Part shown: piece by piece, positions 20,043 to 30,185 of the stretch
Layout: each line of letters begins with the position of its first letter
How positions within the stretch are numbered: the stretch's first letter is position 1
NCBI GenBank assembly: GCA_037783545.1
Contig: JBBELK010000383.1
Span: forward strand, 434,001 to 498,000
Source of the DNA: Henricia sp. BOLD:AAB3569
Lineage: Eukaryota > Echinodermata > Asteroidea > Spinulosida > Echinasteridae
Direction: 5' to 3'
DNA length: 64,000 nucleotides
Translations under genes and position numbers: made by a program
The notes under the pieces: model-generated
What the model was told of the DNA's origin: nothing
What the model saw: only the letters and a program-made list of their open reading frames with translations
Database searches by the model: none

Positions 20043-23000
20043 GTAGGTTTGTCGCTTCAACATATTTCACGGAAGCAGACTGCTAGTGTGGACATAATCA
20101 TTTATCAGATTATAAAAGGAACAGCAGCAAGTAGCAGCCATGGCAACCGCGGCTGCGGCAGCGGCGGCGGCAGTGGCAGCAGCAATTCCCTTTTTGGCAT
20201 TATAATTCCCTTTTGTAATTTTGTTTCTTTACATGAACTTGTTTTTCCTCATGTACCAGTTGTGGAACAAGCTCTGGCTAACCTTAATTCCAGCCGCAAC
20301 AGTTATCTGTTTGATGGCCTCCTGATAAACGGCAGACTACCTGATGACGATCGGTGCATCCGGTGCGCAGTGGTCGGAAATGGAGGCATCCTAAACGGCT
20401 CGAAACAAGGCCAGGCAATCGATAATAACGACTACGTTTTCAGGTCATTATACTGCCAACAACAAATAAAACTCAAAAGAAATTTCCCCGAAATTTCCAA
20501 ATTTTTTCGCCTTGAATATTTTTGGGTGCTTTCTACAGTAATTGATATGATTGAACGTAGATACTAGAAATCACATTTACTCGGTTTAGTCCCTTAATGC
20601 TCTTCGACCTGCAAAGACAGATTAAGAACGGCGTTTTTCCCCACGTTTGATCAAAATGTGTATGATAAAAACCAACTTGTATGTAAGTCAACTCAGTACC
20701 TCATCTACGTTCCGAGAAAAACTTCAAGAAATTGCTCTTAGCCGCTGCTCTTAGGTTCACCTGGTTCTGTGGTCGTACTGCACGCACAACGGAGTCATAA
20801 TACTACGGTATAGTCAGGGCGCTAGTTTCTTTCGCACGAGGGTGTTCTTATATTTTATCTTTTCCTATGAACAAAATATCTGGTGGAATCATTGCATATA
20901 GGACAGTTGGAACCACTTCTATCTTTCATTGAAGTGTTTTTCCGGTGAAATGGTTGATTAAAATTGGGGGATATCGCAAATCGTGCATACGGCTTTAATG
21001 GTCACAATTCCAGGTGTCAGTTTATTCTCGCCATTCGAAGCTCCATTCTGCTGCCCTGCCAACGCACCGACACGATTTTGAATCCGTTTTTCTAATCTGT
21101 AGAGTCAACACGGCCTTGACAAAAGGCTACGAAGAAGACGTCGGACAGAGAACGTCGTTCTATTGCTTTGGAATGGTGACACTCTCCAACACCCTAGCGG
21201 GAGGTAGGAGGGTGGGCTTTACAAAACTTCCAAGTGACGAGGTATGAGACACGATTTGTCTTCACATTTGCCATAATACTCTCCCCAAAAGGAACATAAG
21301 CAATTGTATTTAAAATAATTTATTGATTACAACAGAAGTTTGCCAATTGCAGCGAACTTGTGGATAACAAGGCACTGATCGACTAATCACTTTGGAATCG
21401 CTTAATTATACCGTTCTGCTTTAGTGATTTTGTCAATGTCTAAGCGGACTTGCTTGAAACAAAAAGTCATTCCCATATCAATGAAATTGTTACATTTCCT
21501 GTTTCTAGGGCAATCCTGTGGTTTAGGGCTTTCAGAAAATCCATTTTGTTGGGTTTTTACCCTGATTGAACCTGCGTGGGAAGAGCTGACGTCTGGAACC
21601 ATATCTCCCAAACAGCCCTAGTAGTGCAGGAATGCGCACACTGCTATAGCGGTACCGTTACAGTCAGCCTTTCCTCAAGAGGCGTTCATATACACGTTAA
21701 TGACCGATAAAATAGGTTACAACTCTCAGTTTCATTGATCTGTTGGTCACAGTATAATTTGCGTTTCTTGTTTAACCGTGCATTTCTAATCTGAGGAGGC
21801 ACTGGAGGAACGACGGGGCCCCTTTGCATATTCTACAAAGTCGGGGAAAAAAGTACTTTGGGGGAAAAATAAGCACTCGATTTTCCCAACAAGTCCACCG
21901 CAAGTCTCTTTGTATTGATGCAAGTTGCATGGTTTCAAAATCAACTGCAACAATCCTTTATTATATGTTACTGGACTTTGAAATAATGATCGACTACACT
22001 ACAACACCTACAACACCTACGTAAGGCGCGAGGTCAAAATGTAAACGGTCCGTACCGGGTAACGATTCTGTTTGAAGCGAACCGTTTCCAACTTGCTGGG
22101 TTGGACGATGATTGACAGGTTTACAACTATCCGCCTGCACGAAGAGAACAAAAGGCTACTACTGGCCGACGACTTTTAAGGGCATGAATGGGTTGTGGAT
22201 AAACGCCCTTGTTCGGACGGTCACGCGATAAACAGTGGCAGCAAGTCAGCCAGGAGTAGTGCACAATGGCCCGTAATCCGATAAGCTCTCTATATTGTTC
22301 AGCGAATGTGGGCCGGGTTGAACATATATATCGTCTCGCCAGACAAGTTGAATTGTTTGCTTATTCACTGAAAATGCTGCAACGGTGTATCGTTTATGTA
22401 CCGTTTCCCGGTATACAGACTGTTTCTATTTTGACATCGCGCCTAAAGACCCTCTGCACGGGCGGCCATTACAGGGGGCAGTCAAATTGTAACCGTGCGT
22501 CAATGTACGAGTAGGAATTTTGTGGATCTCAATAATTTCCAGGCCAAACTAGGCAACCTCAGAAGCGTGGTTTCTCCGGGTCCTGATAGGGAATCTTCTT
22601 AAATTTAAAAAAAGTCTTTATTGCATCAAAATCGGTGAAGAGAATCAAACGTTATGTTATTTTTGGTTCAGCAAAATCTGATTATTTGACACCATATATA
22701 CCAGCACTTCTAGTTGAGGGCTGACCTTGCTGCGTGCACACAAAATGACATTACTTTTGATTCGCTTGACCGATTTTGATGCAATAAAAGCTGTTTTTCA
22801 TGTATTTAAAGAGGATTCCCTATCAGGATCCGTGTAAACCTCGATTATAAGGTTATTTCCTGGTTTGGTCTGGACATTTGTTGGACACCCTGTATATCCA
22901 CGAAAAGAAATGCATGGTTTATATTATTTTGTCGTTTTCTGTAGGGTATTCGCTATGTATTTTTTGCCGACCACACCTGGACTTACACCTACCTTGCTTC

Positions 23001-26000
23001 CGTGTTGCAAGGAAAGAAAGACCCCGGATTGCGTGGAAGGTACGCTCTGACGACGAAACTAATGCATAGTTCCGATATTGCCCAATTAACCCCGCTCCCT
23101 TGGATATTATTGCTATGCCTAACACCCTGTCGTCAAAATGTACACACACTGCACAAATAATTGGGACTTTCAACGAAAAGCACATATTCATTGGAGAAAA
23201 CTCAAAGGTATTCATGTTTCAGGGTCGACAGTTACCGTAGCACGTACTTAGTAAAAAAACCAGTGATACAGAGATGTCATACATGTATATTCATAACAAT
23301 TCGCTTTCTTACCTTTGAACAGCGAATTGCCCGGCCTTGAAACCAAAAATTCACCGCGAACACCACATACAACGTATGGGCAGAAAATCGCGTGATGTTG
23401 GTTTGTGAGGCAATGCACTTTGATCTATGTGGGCGCTGTCTGCTAGCCCTGTTGTGATTGGTCGGCGGGTTCGGTTGATTGACAGGTCGGAACTATGCAT
23501 CACGCCGTAATACCGGATCACTTTTAAAGGGGAACTACACACACAAAAACAAACAACAATCAACTTTAACCAACTGCAAAGTTTTCTTTAATTTGACACA
23601 CAGGCCAACGAACTCCTGAATGTTGGGCAAAAGGCCCTTTTATGCCATCAACCATACAGCTTAACATTTACTTTATTGTTATAAATTGAGATGACGAAGG
23701 AGATGCAGTTTTATACCGAACAACAAAAGAAACGCAAATATTTTTTCCACTTTGATTGAAAAAGCATTCAATCTGAGAAAGTGAATTTTCAACACACAGA
23801 AGCTTTATGCAGTCATGCATAATAAAGTTTTCTCAGAATATTTTGATGTCAACTTAATTACTAAAGAAATTTACGAATTTTAAACTGAATTTGCGTTTAT
23901 TTTGTTGCTCGGTATAGAAATGGGATGAAAACCCCCAGGGAAATCTCCTGGGGGCGACCCACGCGGTAAAGTAGGGACTGCAAACCCATAATAAGTTCCG
24001 CACACGGAAAGATAAAAATTACTATAATTAAGCGAAACACAGAATTGTCGAAAAATCGCACAACGATTCTCCCGCGCTTTTTGTGAAAGTCAATGACCAC
24101 CAGAACTTACAATAGGACAGCATATAATCCAGCTAAATGGCCAATCACCCTCTACGTGCGCACAGTGAGCCCACGCCTGAGTAACCTCGGTCAATAGACC
24201 GATCCAGTAAGCCCTGCCCATTTTGGAATTGACCGATCACAGCCTCAGGTTGAGGTAACCAAAAATTGGATCTCCATTTTGGTGACCCGAGTCCTCCAAA
24301 TGTTTTCCACAATGATACGACAAACTGCAGCACGAGTGACGCAAAAACACAATAAACAATTTCTATCAGCGCCCCGGACCCTACACTGTTAACAATAATA
24401 TCTGTTCATTACTACGTTCATGTCAATTGACATTACATAGCGTACTGTTTTGCAACAGTAAATTCTACTTATTTGTTGTTTTCTCTGTTTGCATACTGTA
24501 ACAGTAGACTCTACTGTTATTTGGAATTGTAAATTTACAGAAGATTCTTCTGTTTTTCAACAGACGACTACAATGTAAGTGTTCGTTTTGTGTATTCAGT
24601 GATCTCCACTACCGGTTTTGTCCGGGCGGCGCGCCCTGACAAAATCATCACCGTTAGCGCCTGGACAAAAGTTTGGCGCCCGAAAAAAGAAAATTGGCCG
24701 CCCGGACAAAAATAATAAATTTTCCCCTCTAAAACACTGTGAAAGTACAGCCAAGTCATTCCAAAATGAGATGTAAATTCACCAAACATGACTCGCTTGC
24801 TAAAGTGAAAACGTCACCCTTTGTGTGTTGCCATGGTTTTTGGGTCTACACTAAAACCAGTGAACTGTTTCCCTACGCTATACCAATGGACGTTTCAGAT
24901 TACCAGCGAATGTTTAGACCCAATTACCATGGCAACTGACGTCACACTTTAGTAGTCTATTATCGATCACTTAACACGCAAATCTATCGCATCAGCGTCG
25001 ATATAACGGCCACGACAGTTACATTCATTTGTTTTGAACAGCGCCCTCAAGTGGTGAATATGTTCATCTCTTGAGAGCGCTGCATGCTCAACATCCACAA
25101 CCCCTCCCCCCACCGCCTAACCCAGCCCTCCCCCCCCTTCCCCTTCCCCCTCCCCCCCCCCCCCCGCCCCGCCCCCTCCCCCGGATAGGGGCCTGAACCA
25201 TCGATATATATACACTGGATGAAGTATAGTCGTTGCAGTTGGCTATACGAGAATTAATGCCACGCCTTAGTTGCCATTGTAGGCCTACCCCACGAACAAT
25301 GCTTGGCCTAGACTGCTCCCCGGTCCATGCGATCCCTTGCATTCCACTTAACACATGTAGACCATGATATAGACTAGTGAAGACAGTATGACCAGTCTAG
25401 GCAAGGCATTGTATTTGGTGGGGTACAATGGCGGACGGTGGCTTCAATTTTAGACGTCGTTGCTTCATCCGGTGTATATATATCGATGGCCTGGACGAGT
25501 GATAATGGCTCGAGCCGCAGACGAGGGTTATTATCAGCGTCTAGGCCCCTAGCCGGATTTAAGCGGATTGTTTGAGACTGGCCAAACCCACTTTTATTCC
25601 CATTCATAAATACCTTTTTTTTTTTAATCGGTAACACTCACAACATTCTTCGATAATCTTGTCGTTTTGCAATGTTTTGCATTAGTTACATTCATGACTG
25701 CGTTCGTTCAAACTGCTGTGCGTCAAGTTGTTTTTTGTTCGATGCGCGCGTTACGCGTAATCCAGGCAAGTTGCACGTACACGCACACGACCGGGTACTT
25801 GTCACAGTGCACATTTTGCTTTCGGGCGCGTGCAGTTGGCGTGCATGTACATGTGCGTGTTCCATAAGTGCTGAATAGGGCGCGGGCGCGCGGGCCAGGC
25901 TAAAAAGTATTTAAGACCGGCCGGTCTTTATCGTCCGTTTAAGACTGGCCACGTGACGTGCTTTCAGCCAATAGGGATGCGTGAGCGAGTATTAATCTGG

Positions 26001-28341
26001 TTTCATTTATGGAGAGTGCGTCGATCTCGATGTGTTTACAATTCTTGCAGCCGATTTTACGAAAAAGTGTGGAGCTTGCGCAACTTTTGAAAATGGCATA
26101 AGCCCCATAGCATGCGTGTAATTATCGCAGGAATGTTGCGCAACTTACGCAATAAACAGTTGCGTAGGTGGGCTTACGCAGTGCGTAAGGTTTCGTAAAA
26201 TCGGCTGCTGGACATTTTCGCGTTGCACACTTTATAATGTCTCCTTCACAGCCATTTATTGTTGTGTTCTTCTGTCATGGGCGCAGCACAGCGATGCAGT
26301 GCCGTGTGTGTTCACGGTTCAATGATTCTCGGTTCAGCCTATATAAATGTCGCCGTCGCACGGTTCGCTCTCTTTTCTGACTGCCTTGTAAAACACAAAA
26401 ATCTGACGTCTTGTAAAACACAAACTTCTACGTCCACCTCTCACCCCGCTTGCCAGTTTTCCAAAACAGTGCTCAAGGATGCGATTGCAGTTCATGGTAA
26501 GGTCAGAAAAGTGAAGGTCAAAAAAAATTGCGCTCAAACGAATGCATCTGAAACGAACTTGGGAGGTACTTTTCAAAAATTGAACGGGAAAACCTATATT
26601 AATAAATCATTGGACTCTGAACCCATAATTCCAGTGTTTGTAACATGGTTTGTTTCATTCTGATGCGCGAATACATAAACCCCAGTAACCTTATTTATGA
26701 CTATGTTCTCTTGTTCTGGTTTTCTTTTGAGTGCAGATATAGACCTCGATTTCCTAAGCAACTACGAGCTGAAGACGTAAAATTCGTGCATCCGGACTTT
26801 GGCAGATATCTCAAATTTAGGTAAATTTCAATTGACAAATTCCACATTGGCACTGACAACCTCGCTGCATGCTGAGCCATTATATTACGTCATACGCGTT
26901 TGTTCATTTGCAAATTCTATCACAGAAGAAAGCAATGAGACCCCAGTTTTCGATGTCAATTTGAAATTCTTTTATATTCTTTGTCGTGCGCGACATGATG
27001 AAAACAAATGGCAAAAATTTGATGGCTTTACACATGCACCTGAAATGTTGCCATATTCCATTGCAAAACGAATAAATGGAACCATTCAGTGTTCAGATTT
27101 GGGCAGGGATGGTGAATCTCCAGTTAATGCTTATCGAAGGAGTACCGTAGTATACCACAGCTTCCATGGTAGCCAAATCCAGCGTATTATCAATAATTGC
27201 TTCTGGTATTAAAACCAAGGATTCCTAAAAAAAAGTTCTCGAGGCACTACGTATATCTCGTAAGCCCGAAGAACCCTGTTAAGAGAAGACGATAAAGATG
27301 GAGAAGACGATAGAGGTGGGGAAATACATGTATACCTATACAATTATGTATAGGGAAAATCCACGGAATCGTGCAAGGACTGAGAACCCAATCCACATAC
27401 TGACCCGGACGGGATTCGAACCAGGGCCACAGAGGTGGAAGGCGAGGAAAGTACCACTACGCCAACCGGGATTTGCAAAAAGAAAACAATTTTTTTTTTT
27501 GTAAACGAATGAAAGTCTAAACGGTTGTGTGAAAATATGGTGCGGTGTGCCGCCATTTTTAAGAAAGGTGGAACTGATGTATCCGTAATTTAGCCAGTCG
27601 GTGTTCATTCCATGACCAGGCAATTTCCCATTATCTTCGAATTTATTATGGAGTAGGGTAAAGGAACTAGACGGCAATTGGGTGAAACTAGCACGGGATT
27701 TTGTCTCTGTTTCTCTTTCAGTTGGGTAAATTCAACTCGTAAAAACAAACCTGTTCACCGACCGACAACGGGAGGGATAATGCTCCTCTTAGCGCTACAC
27801 ACGTGTGATGAGGTATAGGCGCTACAGTCTTTTGTTTTCGTTTATACAATGTAGTTTCGTCCAGTGGCGTTGCCGGCGGTGGTGGGCGTGGCACGGTCCC
27901 CTGCGGAAAAAAATGCGTGTGTACAAATGAATGGTGGACAGTGGACGTGTTTACACGTCAACCGTGGAAGACAACGGCAACGGTTGATGTTTTATTTTGT
28001 CAACCGCGCCTGTGACTATACATTGCCATGCGGAACGTGTTTACATGTCCTCCGGCGTTAAGGGTGGTTAAGGGTGATATTTTGACCAAGTGTAATAGTG
28101 TAAAACGCATTTGGGTCGAGTGTGAAATGTACCACAGAAGGCCAACTCATTGTCATTTTTAATTTTCCCCCAGGTTAATGCGTACGGGTTCGCGGGAAGT
28201 TATACGAAATTTTCGGAGCACTACTATGACAGAAATTACGCGAAACACAGGAATTTCGCGAATCACGACAATAGAGCCGAAAACAAGCTGTGGATGGAGT
28301 TACACCAACATGGAATCGTCAATTTGTACACTAGAGACTGA
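19874..28341 (+). CDS. ST6GalNAc-like sialyltransferase (gene 1), seven coding exons
   Basis: Golgi type II glycosyltransferase family GT29. It is predicted to transfer sialic acid from CMP-Neu5Ac in alpha-2,6 linkage to GalNAc on O-glycans. Joining 19874-20042, 20260-20443, 21103-21241, 22945-23039, 26737-26820, 27722-27812 and 28174-28341 gives 930 nt in one frame (309 aa plus stop), and every intron is GT-AG with matching phase. Motif L is [17 protein letters not shown] then IDNNDYVFR, motif S is [18 protein letters not shown], motif III is HYYD, and motif VS is HDNRAE (HxxxxE). The order and spacing match vertebrate ST6GALNAC1/2. The transmembrane/stem exon(s) 5' of 19874 were not found, so the N-terminus is incomplete here. 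A subfamily within ST6GalNAc cannot be fixed by eye. Confidence 0.9.
20260..20443 (+). CDS. ST6GalNAc-like gene 1, exon b (sialyl motif L)
   Basis: Acceptor ...CATGTACCAG, donor GTCATT. It carries almost all of sialyl motif L ([23 protein letters not shown]), which binds CMP-sialic acid and includes the Cys that pairs with the motif S Cys. The terminal AG completes the motif's Arg with the next exon. Confidence 0.92.
21103..21241 (+). CDS. ST6GalNAc-like gene 1, exon c (end of motif L)
   Basis: Acceptor ...ATCTGTAG. Encodes [20 protein letters not shown] and GFTKLPSDE. The donor GTATGA at 21242 is the only one that keeps phase 0 with exon d; the earlier GTAGGA at 21204 would break the frame. 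Confidence 0.85.
22206..22470 (+). mobile_element. Tc1-like transposase HTH fragment, copy 1 (in intron of gene 1)
   Basis: Closely matches 61598-61830: GATAAACAGTGGCAGC, ACAATGGCCCGTAAT, GCCAGACAAGTTGAAT, GCAACGGTGTATCGTTTATG and CCGTTTCCCGGTATACAGAC. In the better-preserved copy 2 the frame from the shared ATG reads MARNQLSIVQRTRAGLDI and later NRATVYRL, typical of the N-terminal HTH of a Tc1-type transposase. This copy is frameshifted and lacks the catalytic domain. Confidence 0.6.
22945..23039 (+). CDS. ST6GalNAc-like gene 1, exon d
   Basis: Acceptor ...TTTCTGTAG, donor GTACGC. Encodes [20 protein letters not shown] then GKKDPG, equivalent to the VRYLHFLEGTRDYEWL region of human ST6GALNAC1. 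The 1.7-kb intron before it holds a Tc1 fragment (22206-22470). Confidence 0.85.
23040..23616. other. Intron sequence of gene 1, nothing recognised
   Basis: Lies between exons d and e. No exon-like stretch with matching phase was found and no transposon signature is evident. Confidence 0.5.
23617..24000 (-). mobile_element. tRNA-SINE family S2, copy c (3' part), split by a MITE
   Basis: 23617-23713 and 23915-24000 match the 34213-34469 copy (AAAGGCCCTTTTATGCCATC, GAGATGACGAAGGAG, AACCCCCAGG.AAAT, CACGCGGT, AGTAGGGACTGCAAACCC). The copy is - strand. The match is interrupted exactly by the small TA-flanked element 23716-23912. The tRNA head is not recognisable here. Confidence 0.7.
23716..23912. 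mobile_element. 197-bp TA-flanked MITE inside an S2 SINE
   Basis: Ends CCGAACAACAAAAGAAACGC and GCGTTTATTTTGTTGCTCGG are inverted repeats, flanked by TA at 23714-23715 and 23913-23914. The uninterrupted S2 copy at 34.35 kb provides the empty-site equivalent (GCAGTTTTATAAGTGGGAGG). A TA target and short length fit a Tc1/mariner MITE. Confidence 0.75.
24001..24785. other. Intron sequence of gene 1 with inverted motifs
   Basis: No exon supported. At 24440-24560 there are repeated ACAGTA/TACTGT inverted motifs. At 24610-24715 there is an imperfect inverted cluster built on CCGGACAAAA and GGCGCCCG. Confidence 0.45.
24786..24961. mobile_element. MITE family M3, copy 1
   Basis: Shares TAAAGTGAAAACGTCACCCT, GTCTACACTAAAACCAGTGA, TTACCAGCGAATGTTTAGAC and CTTTAGTAGTCTATT with 32121-32291 (copy 3, opposite strand) and partly with 31160-31250 (copy 2). 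The termini are inverted AATAGACTAC-type repeats. About 175-190 bp, non-coding. Confidence 0.65.
25088..25185 (-). repeat. C-rich low-complexity tract (G-quadruplex potential on -)
   Basis: Runs of 5-13 C separated by T or G. On the - strand this gives many G-runs. The long ORF over it (poly-Gly/Arg) is an artefact of composition. Confidence 0.75.
25198..25492. repeat. Fold-back element, arms about 110-120 bp
   Basis: 25198-25320 (CCATCGATATATATACACTG, GGATGAAG, GCCATTGTA, CCCCAC, AATGC, CCTAGACTG) pairs with 25384-25492 read on the - strand (GGCCATCGATATATATACAC, CGGATGAAGC, GCCATTGTACCCCACC, GCCTAGACTGG). A decayed MITE in the large intron of gene 1. Confidence 0.6.
26047..26208. repeat. 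Fold-back element with GCAGCCGATTTTACGAAA ends
   Basis: GCAGCCGATTTTACGAAA at 26047-26064 and its complement TTTCGTAAAATCGGCTGC at 26191-26208. The interior carries further GCGTAAG/CTTACGC and TTGCGCAA pairs. A small non-coding MITE. Confidence 0.7.
26737..26820 (+). CDS. ST6GalNAc-like gene 1, exon e
   Basis: Acceptor ...TTTGAGTGCAG, donor GTAAAT, entry and exit phase both 2. Encodes [20 protein letters not shown], matching the LHPDFLRYM block. The 3.7-kb intron upstream contains a SINE, MITEs and fold-back repeats. Confidence 0.85.
27186..27471 (-). mobile_element. tRNA-derived SINE with S2-like head
   Basis: On the - strand it starts CCCGGTTGGCGTAGTGGTAC (A-box-like TGGCGTAGTGG), then has a B box CTGGTTCGAATCCC and the S2-type TATGTGGATTGGGTT..GCAGTCC-like segment. 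It ends with GGAATCCTTGGT.TTAATACCAGA and an AT-rich tail. The same GGAATCCTTGGTAT..ATACCAGAA end appears on the SINE at 29163-29530, so different tRNA heads share a 3' end. Confidence 0.7.
27722..27812 (+). CDS. ST6GalNAc-like gene 1, exon f (sialyl motif S)
   Basis: Acceptor ...TTTCTCTTTCAG, donor GTATAG. Encodes [19 protein letters not shown] then HTCDE: motif S, which contacts both donor and acceptor and carries the second disulphide Cys. It is only 91 nt long and easy to miss, but it supplies exactly the phase needed between exons e and g. Confidence 0.88.
28174..28341 (+). CDS. ST6GalNAc-like gene 1, exon g (motifs III and VS, stop)
   Basis: Acceptor ...AATTTTCCCCCAG. Encodes [19 protein letters not shown], then [20 protein letters not shown] and NLYTRD before TGA at 28339-28341. 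It holds the catalytic-site motifs III (HYYD) and VS (HxxxxE), with the usual short tail after ...LYxR. Confidence 0.92.
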   Translation, partial: VNAYGFAGSYTKFSEHYYDRNYAKHRNFANHDNRAENKLWMELHQHGIVNLYTRD

Positions 28342-28504
28342 AACCGGCTATAGAAAATAACAGTAGTATGACGTCACGATATGCTTAAACTTCACAATTC
28401 TTGGGGATGAGCCAGACAGTTCGTATGACATGAATGTGGCGTTGTTGTGTCCAAGGTCTGTTTTTAGCAAAAATATGTGAAGGTTGTTATTTAAAGCCCC
28501 AGAT

Positions 28505-29110
28505 TTCCCAGTTATTTTAGCACTTATATCAAGCAAATTCCCTCGAACAATACTTTAATTTCGTCTCCGAAGAGCTACGAGCTTACCTCTCAATTTGAAT
28601 TTAGATAAGTCACAAATGGATTTCATTTGCTGTGCAGTATAATTAAAATTGGCAGCGTTCTAATTGGTCCTATTAAATTGCGTGAAATTCGTCTTTTGTC
28701 ATTTATTTTAGCACTTTATATTACTTGCATTTCGTTTTTACAAAATCTGTCTAGATTGTTTCTATCGGCATTTGAAACCTTATTGTATCGGCCTCTCTGA
28801 ACTCCATCATTGGCAACCATATTTTCCCATCGGATCTGAACGAACAAGAAAACGCAAAAACACCAAAGATATTTATAGACTTTAATGGGGTAGGAAATAA
28901 AAATGCAAACTAGAATGCACTCTCTGATTTCAATTAGAACGCCGCCAAATTGAATTATACTGCACAGCAAATGAAATCCATTGGTGGCTTATCTAAAATC
29001 AAATTGAGAGGTAAGCTCGTCGCTGTTCTGGTACGAAATTAAATTATCGTTCCATGGAATTTGCTTGAAGTTCTAAAATAACTGGGAAATCCTATACTAT
29101 AGGTTTCCCC
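28505..29110. mobile_element. Fold-back MITE, arms about 160 bp
   Basis: Left arm 28505-28670 and right arm 28927-29095 are strongly matched inverted repeats. Shared blocks are CCCAGTTATTTTAG, AAGCAAATTCC, GAGCTTACCTCTCAATTTGA, ATGGATTTCATTTGCTGTGC and GCGTTCTAATT. The loop is about 255 bp with no recognisable gene. It lies just 3' of sialyltransferase gene 1. Confidence 0.75.
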
Positions 29111-30182
29111 GCACATTTTAAAACTGTTTTCATATCCGGTTAACTTAATTTGGTCTTTCCAAATTATTATTATTATTATTATTATTTCTTTCTGGTATTC
29201 ATACCAAGGATTCCTCAATAGTGCTCATTGCACTGTCACTCGCAAGCGTGAGGAAACCCATGAAGAATTAGAATTATAAATGGCCAGAGACACCGGGGAT
29301 GATCCCCCTTGCTCTTCACGAAAGAATGCTCTGGGATCTTTAGAGTGCGTTTCCATTACCTAACACACTGGACCAACGGCTTTACATCCCTTCCGAAGGA
29401 TGGAGCAAGTGTGGTTGAGTGCCTTGCCCAAGGGCACAGGTACCGTAGCCGTGGGGAGGTTCGAACCTGCAACCCCAAGTTTTCACCTATGATTGCGAGT
29501 CAATGACCTAAACCGCTCGGCCACGGTCAATCGTCAACCAATTTCAACACTTGTCCATCCAATGTCGAAAGATTTCAATTGAATTCGTCTCGACTGATGA
29601 TCATCTTCATCACATAAGGGTTGGATTCGTCTTTGTTCAACCCATTTAAAGAATTTATCGATCAAATTCGTGGGATGGTCATCAGACTGTATCTAACTTT
29701 ATGGACAAGCTTTTTAAGAACAACTTTTCAGGTTAGTTTCTTGTATACTTGCTCTCGTGATTTTGAATCTTTAATAAACATTACATGTCGTTGTTCTGGG
29801 CTCAAGTTAGGCAAGCATAGTCTATACATGTTAACAATTAAATATGTTTATAAAACAGTAAGGGAAATATGAAGAGGTAGAAATATAGAAAGTTATCATA
29901 CAATCAAGTGACGAATTCAAATGAAATACATGTGAAATTGATTTCCAAATGACGAAATTGCTAAATTCGTCCTACGTTACGGTTTGGCAAATGCTGACGA
30001 TGAAATCAAATCGAAAAAGTCTTCAAATGTACGAAAATGTTTGGACAAATACGAACATGAGCGACCAAATATACGAAATTTAACATGGAAAATCCAAAGT
30101 CGGGATTTTTCGAGACGAAATTGAAGTTAACCGGTTATGAATTTGAATGAAAAATATTTTAAAATGTGCGGGAAAACCTATA
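29099..30182. repeat. Inverted repeat pair bounding a 1.1-kb segment
   Basis: 29099-29150 (TAGGTTTCCCCGCACATTTT, CATATCCGGTTAACTT) pairs with 30121-30182 (AAGTTAACCGGTTATGA, AAAATGTGCGGGAAAACCTA). A SINE (29163-29530) sits directly inside the left arm. Possibly another TIR element; its left arm abuts the fold-back at 28505. Confidence 0.6.
29163..29530 (-). mobile_element. tRNA-derived SINE, family S1 head, (AAT)n tail
   Basis: On the - strand: a head with GTGGCCGAGCGGTTTAGGTC and B box CAGGTTCGAACCTCC, the core CCTTGGGCAAGGCACTCAACC, a long middle part, then GGAATCCTTGGTATGAATAC and a (AAT)n tail (29165-29187 on +). The head and core match S1; the 3' end matches the SINE at 27186-27471. Confidence 0.75.
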
Positions 30183-30185
30183 ATT

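Noticed and set aside
21204-21210. GTAGGA as the donor of sialyltransferase exon c
   Set aside because: It would leave a 1-nt carry that does not fit exon d (phase 0) and would drop the conserved GFTKLPSDE segment; the donor at 21242 fits both.
25088-25354. Gly/Arg-rich ORF (RGG-like)
   Set aside because: Produced by the poly-C tract; not evidence for an RGG protein.
26259-26663. 134-codon + strand ORF in the large intron of gene 1
   Set aside because: Composition is unremarkable and no motif, splice context or homology is recognisable.
26799-27212. 137-codon + strand ORF
   Set aside because: It overlaps sialyltransferase exon e in another frame, has no recognisable domain, and its start lies within the exon.
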